Positions 29,869-38,128 of a stretch of DNA of 38,128 nt are shown in pieces. How positions within the stretch are numbered: position 1 is the stretch's first letter; every line of letters begins with the position of its first letter. The notes under the pieces are model-generated. The model was not told the origin of the DNA. It was given only the letters and a program-made list of their open reading frames with translations, and searched no databases. Both the position numbers and the translations under genes were made by a program. Source of the DNA: Polychytrium aggregatum (Eukaryota; Chytridiomycota; Chytridiomycetes; Polychytriales); contig NW_026516462.1 of NCBI RefSeq assembly GCF_025602895.1, positions 1 to 38,128 of the forward strand. The letters run 5' to 3'.

Positions 29869-30344
29869 TGCCCGCTTCACCCTACCTCGCCCAAATCGTT
29901 CTCCGGCAGCCGATCGTTGGTGTTTTCCGACTGCCCTGGCCGCCCTTGCGTCGTGGCAAGGCAGGCTTTGGTCGCTGTCTTCCGTGAGCGGCAGAGCATC
30001 TGTCTGTTCACAGAGCTGTATCAAATGCAATACAAAATCTCTCGCTTACAACCAAATGCATCGATTCCAAACACCCTGCCGGACACGCCCGGCTCGTATC
30101 GTCTCACCAGCGGCCTCGGTCCGCCCTGGCTTCCGTCCCGGTTGCGTCCACGTGACCAATGACGTCGCACTGCCCTGGGCCTTCTCTGGGGCTGGCCGAG
30201 TTTTCATCTTGAGCGCCATCTTTGCCTCCGACAGAGCTGTCTAACTCATCCCAGCCCACCTCAGCCCCGCCTGGCCCGCTTCCTTAGCCCAGACGCCTCC
30301 GTTCCGCTACGACACACCCATCCCCGCGCTGCAGTATCGTCGCC
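29869..30344. other. Intergenic region between SIN1 and the RNASEK-like gene
   Basis: 476 bp; no coding signal that I trust. The last 100 bp are C-rich on the plus strand and probably hold the RNASEK-like 5' UTR. Confidence 0.5.
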
Positions 30345-31076
30345 ATGGGTCTCATCTTCTGCTCCCAGGCCAACTCGGTGATGTGCACCATCATCAGCGC
30401 GTTCGGCGGTGTCTTTCTGGTAGGGCATGCGGCCGATATCAGCGGAGAGCCTGTGGCATCGGCGCCGCAAATACATGGGATATCAAGGAAGCGCCATGCG
30501 TTGTTCGAGGCAGCAGCTCCGACGAATAGCATTCCCGTTACTTGATTGCCCCCGCATATGCCGCCCTCTGGTGTCTGCTTCTGTTCTCCGATGAACAGGT
30601 GGATCGACAAGCGGGCGGTTGGTGCCAGGATCAATCGGGATATTCTCTAACGTGCCCCAATCGATCCTGAACAAATCAATCTCGCGCTCTAAGGTTATCC
30701 TGGGCTTCTTGTACCAAGCCGAAGTCGACGAGCTGGTGGAAGGAAAGCCCGACAAGGTTCCGTCGGATCCCCAGGCCGTTGGGCATGCTTGCTTCATGGC
30801 GGCCGCGCTGTATCTGATTCTCTTCCTGATCAGCCTGTGCCAGGTATGTATCGGGGGGGGGCAATGGCGTGGCTGTGAGGGGCGACTAGCGTCTCGAGGA
30901 AATTATCTGGGACATTGGGCATGTGGTGCTGTCGATACAATCGACTAACGCTGCTGTTGGCCATCGCTCGCCTCGTCCTCTGCTTCCTCCAAACTCGAAT
31001 CCGACAATCTGCACCGGCGCAGGCCCATCTGAACTCACGAGCGGCTCTTGCGACTCGGGGATTTTCTGGCATCTAG
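30345..31076 (+). CDS. RNASEK (ribonuclease kappa)-like V-ATPase-associated membrane protein, 3 exons, 92 aa
   Basis: Exons 30345-30419, 30694-30843 and 31023-31076, all phase 0 (donors GTAGGG and GTATGT). The start MGLIFCSQANSVMCTIISAF opens the first transmembrane helix (to GFLYQAEVDE); a short loop (LVEGKPDKVPSDPQAVGHA) leads to the second helix (FMAAALYLILFLISLCQ). The third exon, AHLNSRAALATRGFSGI, aligns with the CQ..LN.R tail seen in RNASEK. Length (98 aa in human) and two-helix layout fit. RNASEK-family proteins associate with the V-ATPase membrane sector and act in endosome or vacuole acidification; nuclease activity was claimed for the animal protein. The third exon is the least certain part. 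Confidence 0.8.
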
Positions 31077-31840
31077 AGGCAGCCGAGCTTGGTCCTTGCT
31101 CCTCGCCCCTCGCCCCTCGTCTTTTGCCCAGCGACCCTGGCTCATAGCCCGCATCACCTTGCACCAAACCCGCATGCTCGCCTTCCTCCCTTTACGCCAT
31201 ATCCACAAAACTGTCTTTCATCAATACACCACCATATTTGCGGTTCTAGCACAATCCTTGCAACTGGCACTGTGGCTGGTGCTGTTTAGTTTGCTGTTTC
31301 TAGTGCTCTCCAGAAATGATGCAGTGGCATCGTGACATGTCCCAGCGCACTTGCCCACGACACATCTGCCTGAGAACAGAATGATTCGAGCGGGCAGAGT
31401 GGTTACAGACCGGCGCTCTGTTTCGCCTCAGGCGGCGATGTGACAGATCCTCGATCATGCACATATGTCAACGGCAGTGGAGTAGCAGATTGGATCTGCA
31501 TGGTTCGCTGATCAAGAACATTCATTGTCCCTCCTCCTCCATATATACGCCTTCTCCGGCGATGGGTAGTCGCAGAGAGCCATTCGAGTCGACTGCAATA
31601 TTGCCAATAGAGCAGAACAGCGGTGCTGGCCAGAGAAGTAGCCCAAGACGCAGAGATGAACACATCGATAATCTGGGAACATGTAAGCTTGCGCCCAGAG
31701 CTTACACACTCTCAGGGCTTTTGGGGGAATACAGAGCCCTTCAGAACCTCCCTGCGCCGCTGGTGTGAATTTTTTGCTGCCGTGGAGACAGCAAGCAGAC
31801 CTAGCTCCAGTGGGTAACCGATTTTAACCTGACGACCGCA
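31077..31840. other. Intergenic stretch, no gene seen
   Basis: 764 bp. Several open frames of 60-100 codons exist in different phases, but none has a recognisable motif or sensible splice partners. A TATATA-containing AT-rich patch is at about 31541-31549. Confidence 0.5.
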
Positions 31841-33283
31841 ATGCCGCCAAACATTCACGCCAAGTGGGAGGAAAGGAGAGGCAAGTTTGACGACATGGCC
31901 GAGGAAAATCAAGTGCTGAAAGGTAGGTGGGCTCTCGCTGGATAGCCGGACGCTTCTTGATGGAGGAGCAGCCAACAGCCTGCAGAGCGGGCATGGGGCG
32001 GCATCTGACTTCCAATTGCAACCCAGAGCAACTCCGGATGCTGATGCAGCGCGTCGTCTCGATGGAGGAAGATTTTGCAAGAAAGCAGAGCCAGGTAGGA
32101 GAGGAAGGTCGGAGCAAAGACGACCGAGAAACGAGAGGACGAGGATGGACTCTTCATCTCAACAAGGTGTGCCGGGGTCGCTGGTGCTCAGGGGCTTGCC
32201 GATAACCCTGCCGTCCAATCGATGCAGTTGATCACTCTCCACAACCAAGAGATCGAGGACATCCAGGCCTCGTACAGTCGTAAGATAGCCTTTCTTGAGA
32301 AGAATGTGAGTTAAGATGGCGAGCACTCGTCAGCGACTACCGAAGTGCAGATCCCCCATACTTCATATCGCTCTTTCCTGACACACAACTGCGACCCACC
32401 TGATCCGCTCCGGAGTACCAACCCTACGAGTCGAGACTGGATGAGCGAGCTGCACATTGGCGGCCACTCGCCCGATGCGACAAATGCACCACGCTGGCAG
32501 TACTGACATGGGATCGCTGCTCCAGAATCAGGAGCTCGAGCGAGAGGTCGATGCAAACCGTCGCAAGATCGAATATCTCTCCTCCGAGCTGGTGGATGTG
32601 TCTGACACAGCTGCTTACGTGACGGCAATGAACGACTCGATCGAGCATTCCCACGAGAGCCGCGAAGAAGAGATGAAGGAGACGGTGAGGCGATGTATCT
32701 GAAGGGAGCTGGTTGGAAGCTTCGGACCGACACTGACTGCTGCACTGGACTCTGGCAGATCAGCGACCTCGAGGAAATCGTGGCAGATCTCCGCGACCAG
32801 GTCTATGAGTTGAATAGCGAAATCCGTAGTCTGCAGATCGAAAAGGACTCGGTCATTCAGCGATACGAGGATCTGCAGGTGGGTTCCAAGCACCACTATG
32901 GCCATTATCACTGTCGACAGCGTACTAGAGGGCGAATGCTGCCGAAACGATGGTAAGCTGGGCTCAAGCCAATGCTGATTCCCAGCCTTGCCGAGCAGGC
33001 AAAGTACTACATCGCAGCCGCCAGAACGAGAGACTTTCGTCTCAATCAGGTGGTGGAAAAGTTCAGGACGGCGCCAGCAACTAGTCCCAGTGGCCTTGAC
33101 CCTGAGCCAACCAAGAGCCAGTTGGCTGTCGGCCGGCCCAGCCAGGTCACTCTCTCGCCCGAAGCACGAAGCGAGTCGAACGAATCACTCTCCGAAGTCG
33201 TCTTTGGCACACTCACTTGCCGATCGCCGTCTTGCGACGAATACGCCTCCAGCGAGAAGAGCCTGTCGAGCATAGGCATATGA
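31841..33283 (+). CDS. Coiled-coil protein, 6 exons, 263 aa, unrecognised family
   Basis: Exons 31841-31922, 32027-32094, 32228-32305, 32526-32684, 32759-32878 and 32999-33283; phases agree and every donor is GTAGG, GTGAG or GTGGG. The ATG at 31841 begins MPPNIHAKWEERRGKFDDMA. From there to about residue 175 the protein is almost continuous heptad-type coiled coil (LITLHNQEIEDIQASYSRKI, NQELEREVDANRRKIEYLSS, DLEEIVADLRDQVYELNSEI). The tail is Ser/Pro/Thr-rich and disordered, ending KSLSSIGI. No signal peptide or membrane segment. It could be a cytoskeletal or basal-body component, given ciliary genes in the window, but nothing in the sequence proves this. The boundary of the last exon (acceptor GAGCAG) is the weakest join. 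Confidence 0.7.
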
Positions 33284-34005
33284 ACTGCGAACAGGACCAC
33301 AGATGTGTGACGAAGGCCGGTGGCCTGATCGAGACCAGAAGTGCGTCTGCAAGAATGCATGGGGCATGTTCTGCAAAACTGTGTGGATCGTGAGATGTGT
33401 TTGCTTGCTTGGCGAGTCCGCAAAACGATGCTTCTGAGGGCGACGGCGACTTGCTCCGGACCGACTTCATAGAGCGGAAACCTGGGGAAATGATTTGACC
33501 CGCTTGGCCGTTCTTGTCTGTGTCCGGATGAGCCTATGTGCCCCATCGTCATTCAACACGCTGTACACTCTCTCCCATCAAGATGCGGGCATGCCTACCG
33601 CTGTGCAGACTGCACCTTGGTGCCCTCAAGGACACTGATCCAAAGACAAGCACAAAAGCTGCATTGGCTGCCAATCACGCCGTCAATGCGAACACATTGC
33701 CGCTCGCCAGCGAGGGCAAGTGGATCTGTTGCCAAACAGATCAACAATCGCTTCGTGTCCGCAGCCAATCCATCGCAGACGAGATTTTCCAAATGTTGAC
33801 TCGCAATCGGTTCGTGGCTGTTGGCATCGTTGCCTATCGAGGCCCACACCGCCGCAGTTTCCACCAAGGAGGCTGCCGCTCGGACTGCATCGAGACTCTT
33901 CCAGCATCGCTTTTTACCGGCAGCACTTGCATCCATAGCAACCTCGTTTCCGTAGACTTGAGCCCATCGACTGACCCTGACCTCTAGCCATCCAACACTG
34001 CGCAA
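33284..34005. other. Intergenic stretch, no confident gene
   Basis: 722 bp. A minus-strand open frame (34086-33595, 163 codons) has a helical-looking composition (LDAVRAAASLVETAAVWASI) but no family match, and it overlaps exon 1 of the next gene on the other strand. I do not call it. Confidence 0.45.
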
Positions 34006-35783
34006 ATGGGTCTCGGCAAGAATGTCTGCCTTGTGCTGACTCTGGTCAGACAGTAAGCGCTCGTTGTCTGCCACGCACTCGCCCACTCGCCCACTCGCCC
34101 GGTCGGTCTTGGATCCCGAGGACCATTTTCAGTCCAGCTTATCCATTTTGCCCCCCCCCCGGCGTGTCCGCAGCGCCGAAACCGATCTGGATACCAAGAT
34201 CCCGCGGGTATTGCAAGGACAGTCAGGTAAAGACATGGCAATGTCGGCGGGGCTGCGGATGAAAACCCTGAGCAAATGTAACAGTAGCGGCACATCAGCA
34301 ACCTGGTCACGCCAGCTCTTGCACTTGCTGGATGTCTGAGTTGCCTAGTCCAGTTTGATTCCTCTGTGGTTTCTCTGGCTAACCTGACCGAGACGCCTGG
34401 TGACTTTCCACCAAGACACTACACTCAGCGGCGTGGGAATCAAACAGGCCGAGAGTCTCGGATGGAGACTGAGAAAGTACCATTTCAACCACATATACAC
34501 CAGCGACTTACAACGAGCTATTCAGGTCCGAGAGCAGAATGGATTCATGTGCAACGGCGTTACCAAGGGGATGAAGCAGAGTCGGAATTTGCGGGTGTCT
34601 GGAGAGCTGGCGACAGCAATCTCACGGCCGACTTGGTCTCGATACTAACCAGTGTCCTTGATGTGGGCCGCCGGTGTTGCCGCTCTGCGATGAACAGACA
34701 ACGGATGAGATTCGGAAGCATCACCCATCCACCCCCGTGACAGTCGAGCAGCGTCTGAGAGAAAAGGTGAGGTCGGGTGCCGGGTTGAGGCCCAATGTGA
34801 TTGTCCCTCCAGGACAGGCCCAATGTCTTGATATTGCGTTAGTGTCTTGATGATTTGGAGCCTTGATAATGCTCTGGCTCGGATGTTCGCGGTGAAATTG
34901 GCTTGGTCGGTCATTGAGCTTGCTTTCAGCTGTGTCGTATATCGAGCCAGCTGAACCAAGGCACTAACAGCTGGATCTCTGGTCTCTGGCCTCTGGCCTC
35001 TGGTCCTTGACACGTCGGGTCGCTCGTATATGGCCGAGGCCGCTCCAGAACCTCGGCGATCTGACGGGCATGTCATGGTCAGACGCAAAGCAGATCCTGA
35101 AAATCGAGGACGTACATCTGGACGACCATATAGGCGGCCATGGCGGCGAGACCAAGACTGAGTTCTACGAGCGAGTCACCAACTTCTACAGCGACATTAT
35201 CAATCAGCATCTCATCCAACCGCACGCAGAAATGTTAGAGTCGATCCAGACCCTACCCGAGGAGACGTCCAAGCTCAAGGAAGCACCCTTCTCGGACGCA
35301 GCCAGCATGGCGTCGATGGGGTCTCTTTGCTCGGTTCGAAGCGGGATGCCGAAACTCAAACAGGTCCACGTCCTGGTGGTGACCCACGGCGGGTGGATTC
35401 AGGCATTCTCGCAGCATCTTCTGCAGGAGCTCAACTTCAACTTTATCCCTAGCGATATCCATCTTGGATTCCCGAAAAACACGGGCGTCTACCGATTCAC
35501 CATCGCAAAGGCGACCAAACCCGACGGCGACTACGAGTGGGAAGGCAGTGTGAAGCTCATGAACTGCGTCTCGCACATGGCCGGAATATCCAAAAAGGTC
35601 ATGAAGGAGTCTTCGAGCCATCTCTCGCTCCAGAGCATCACCGAAAGCCCCCGGCCCATCCGCAAGGTTTACAGCAAGAATGCAGAGCCAGAGACCGAGT
35701 CCAAAGTCGGGCAAACAGCCGAGCCCCCAAGGCCGGCTTCAAACGCTATAGCTGGCGGAACCCAACGCTCGCTGGGATGGTAA
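34006..35783 (+). CDS. Histidine phosphatase (phosphoglycerate-mutase superfamily, TIGAR-like), 5 exons, 337 aa
   Basis: Exons 34006-34052, 34174-34226, 34416-34525, 34698-34766 and 35049-35783; 1,014 nt with matching phases. The exon 1-2 join creates the catalytic RH motif (LTLVRHAETDLDTKIP, nucleophile His16; Ala replaces the usual Gly of RHG). Next come QGQSDTTLSGVGIKQAESLG, YTSDLQRAIQTTDEI, LREKNLGDLTGMSW and the second histidine VLVVTHGGW (about residue 206). These are the four conserved segments of the family. About 55 residues between the core strands (PEETSKLKEAPFSDAASMAS region) and roughly 100 after the core are extra and low in complexity. Relatives dephosphorylate sugar phosphates such as fructose-2,6-bisphosphate; the substrate here is unknown. 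The exon 3 donor (GTCCGA) is weak. Confidence 0.83.
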
Positions 35784-35909
35784 GGAGCCGACCGACAAAC
35801 GACCTGTACCGACTGTTCAAACCCGCAAATATATCAATGTGACTATATATTGCGTAACGCATGTGACGGTCGCATTTCGAGCGCTGAGCTCAGAGAACGA
35901 GTCCCGGTA

Positions 35910-38128
35910 TCACGGCAGCTTGATCTCTCTTGAGTCTTTGGCTGGGGGTGCTGGTTTGGAAAAATAGCACTGGCGAGCACGGTGACCCACAAAAGTTAGC
36001 ACAAACTCGGGCGAGATCCATAATTCATCGGCAGGATTGGTCGGGAGTCGTGTCTGCATAATGGTGGCCCATAAATGCATCCATCGCACCAACACCACGA
36101 TACTGGCAATGGTACGCAGGCGAGGTCAACAGGCAAAGCAACCCAGCGTGCTGGGAGCGAGAAGTGGACGTACTTCGCTGAACGGATGGGCGAGCTTGAG
36201 GGGCGAGCGGTTGCTGGACGGGGTGCTCATATCATCACGCTTCGACTTGTCTCTCTGCAGAGAGCAGACAGTGGGCACAAGGTCAATTGGAATCGACAGG
36301 GACGCAATGCATGGCATCCGTTGAAGGCTCCATCGGCTCGATTCCGTGGCACGGAGCAGCATATCCAGAGAATGCCAGCCTTACCCGCTTGCGAGCTTCA
36401 GAGAACAACGGAATGGGCTCGACCTTGCCCAAGCACATTGTCGGCGGCTCATAAAAGTTCGAGTGGTCGGATTCGAGCACTCGGCCGAGATGGTCTTTGG
36501 CACTCTTCACCCAGGGAACAAAGCCTGCGAGGATGCCCGTTGCGGCGGTTTAGCCCATCGGATCTGTTGTTCCAGCAGCTCGTCTCCCAGAGATGGATCG
36601 GTGCTGATGTTGTTACCTGTTTGAATTTTGATTGCTTCGCTCTGCATCATGGGATCCAGAGAAACGAATACATGGTGGGCAAGGGAGCATCGCTCACCAG
36701 CGACCATACTGCCATCTACACAGCCCGTTTGGCTGTGAATATCAATCTGCCTTGGATGGGCTAGATCATGCGTTCCTATGCCCTTGTCGGTGCGACGAAC
36801 AGGCTACTTCACACTGCGAATACCAGGCTGGGATTCACTCACGCTGTAGTAACCGGGTGCAAGATGCTCAAAGAGCTTTGTTCCGTCCTTCGAAGGCACA
36901 AACCGCTCGACCTTGCTCATGAATACGGTCGATGGCTGGTTCGGTGGCTTCTCCAGGTACCGCAGGGGCGGGTTGTAGTGTCCAGGACCCAACTCGACCT
37001 GTCCAAGATGGCAATTGCAAGCATGGAGCCTAAGCATCCTGCTCGAAGTCTGCGACACAAAGAAACTGAACCATAGCCCGCGGAAGAACCTGCCGGACTT
37101 ACATTGCCACATGACAGAAAGCGGTTTTTGGGCGCTCGGGACCAGGGCTCGGTCGGGAGGCTTTCCTCGGCCTGGTTCAGCTTGCGGAGACTGCCCCATT
37201 CAGACGAATATGGATCGTACCGCCCGATGGCCGCCTTGATGTTCAGCGACGGGTCGATGTCAAAAACGCTGATCCTGCGCACGGTGCTGCCGAATCCCAT
37301 GGCATCGCTTCGGTCGTGCGACTTGAATTTTTCGCTCTTGGAGACTTTAGGGCTGATGGCAGGAAGACTGGGACGGTGGGCAAGACGCTCCTTCGAGACA
37401 GCATCGGCAAAGGTGGAGCGATAGAGGCCGGCTGTGGGGGCCCTTGATGCAGCCAAGGAATGGGCTTCAGCTGCAGCAATGACCTTTTGAACAGCCTGCG
37501 CAACGCCCTCTGGGAGTCAGAGAAGCAAAGTGGCAGCCGAGCGGTGTATCAGAGACGCATGAAGACAGTGCATGCGGCATGCGATGAAATGGACAATGAC
37601 ACAAGTCGGCAGATGGACAGATACTGCAGCCACAATCGGATGACGAGAGTATTAGCCATGGATATGCTGGCGACCGTTCGCATTACCCGTCTCGACAATG
37701 GCAGCCGCTGCGGCAATGGCCTCGATCTCGGCCTGTTCATCATCCAGCTGGATGCTGAAGCGCTTGCTCAGCTCCCCGCGAGCCGTCCCCGGGGCAGTGG
37801 TATTGTTGGAGAGAGTCTGCGAAGTTAGCTCGGGATCCTCGACTTCGTAGAGATCCTCGTCGAGAGTCGAAGGCCGTCGGCGAAGCCCGCTGTGCGGCAG
37901 TTGAAGGGCGGCGATTCCCAGATGTGGAGTGCGATGTTTGCCGACCAAGGGCCAGCTTGGAGCCGGTCGGAGCTGCGCTGTGAGGCGGAGATGGCTCGGC
38001 AGAGGACTGAGGCGTGGGCGACGATGCCTCATTCTCATCTTCTTTGGTGGGCGGTAGCCGAGAGGCATAGCCTCTGGACTCGGCTCGCTGCAGGATCGAT
38101 CGGTTTGCGCGGGCGTGGGAAGGGTCCT
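35910..38128 (-). CDS. SHIPPO/STPG-repeat protein (flagellum/cilium-type), 5' end beyond window
   Basis: Minus-strand exons: 37687 upward to beyond 38128 (incomplete), 37509-37103, 36998-36843, 36641-36617, 36524-36385, 36254-36174, 35969-35910; phases agree from 37687 to the TGA at 35910. The middle exons contain VELGPGHYNPPLRYLEKPPN and APGYYS, the Pro-Gly-x-x-Tyr pattern of sperm-tail PG-rich (SHIPPO) repeats, with spaced basic/Phe residues (KVERFVP, FVPWVKSAKDHLGRV). Upstream is AVQKVIAAAEAHSLAAS and a Ser/Lys-rich stretch; the tail is KLAHPFSE joined to CYFSKPAPPAKDSREIKLP. STPG-type proteins decorate or sit inside axonemal microtubules in animals. In 37800-38128 two different frames are both open and plausible, so the 5' exon structure is unresolved. 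Confidence 0.65.

Noticed and set aside
30619..30693. In-frame upstream extension of the second RNASEK-like exon as an independent start
   Set aside because: The acceptor at 30693 joins exon 1 to exon 2 to give a continuous first transmembrane helix as in the family; the extension does not.
33595..34086. 163-codon minus-strand frame
   Set aside because: Helical composition but no recognisable motif; it overlaps the first exon of the phosphatase gene and has no supporting signals.

Overview
The window looks like nuclear DNA of a flagellated (zoosporic, chytrid-type) fungus. Genes are split by many short GT-AG introns. There are fungal-type TORC2 (SIN1), RNASEK-like and SLC35-like genes, homologues of cilium/flagellum-associated proteins (a FANK1-like gene and an SHIPPO/STPG-type gene), and Ty3/gypsy chromoviruses. 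The species cannot be fixed from the sequence alone.

Layout. 39-1949 (+): three-exon SLC35/TPT-type transporter. 2072-2382: a very long (CAT)n tract between two convergent genes. 2606-3964 (-) and 15961-16163 (-): two halves of one FANK1-like gene (FN3 plus ankyrin repeats), split inside its first exon by a 12-kb insertion with a 5-bp target duplication (TAGCT). The insertion is a chromovirus (3965-15960) whose 3' LTR carries a second, related chromovirus (9921-15837; target duplication ATGTC). Both LTR pairs look identical by eye, so both insertions are recent. The inner element has intact gag and pol. The outer pol has a 1-nt frameshift near 8990. Each element shows a TATA box exactly 39 nt before a predicted RNA 5' end that is complementary to the site just after the 5' LTR (Tf1-like self-priming), and a GGGAAAC heptamer, 8-nt spacer and hairpin that would give -1 Gag-Pol frameshifting. 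The hairpins covary between the two elements.

16729-22849 (-): a 24-exon, about 1,030-residue membrane receptor (signal peptide, periplasmic-binding-protein/ANF-type ectodomain, Cys-rich repeats, polytopic membrane domain). I could phase it exon by exon except for one apparent 1-nt excess in exon 15. Many of its introns carry private 8-14-bp minisatellites, and degenerate relics of paralogues lie on both sides.

24249-24779 (-) encodes a small hydrophobic-hairpin protein and 24991-25893 (+) a DinB-like helical protein, from a shared 211-bp intergenic region. 26202-29868 (+) is an 11-exon SIN1/AVO1 (TORC2) gene with N-terminal, CRIM, RBD and PH regions. 30345-31076 (+) is a three-exon RNASEK-like V-ATPase-associated protein. 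31841-33283 (+) is a coiled-coil protein. 34006-35783 (+) is a histidine-phosphatase (PGAM/TIGAR-like) protein. 35910-38128 (-) is a SHIPPO/STPG-type protein that runs off the right edge. The genes are ordinary single-copy eukaryotic genes without operon logic. All exon joins come from splice signals and phase checked by hand, with no transcript data.
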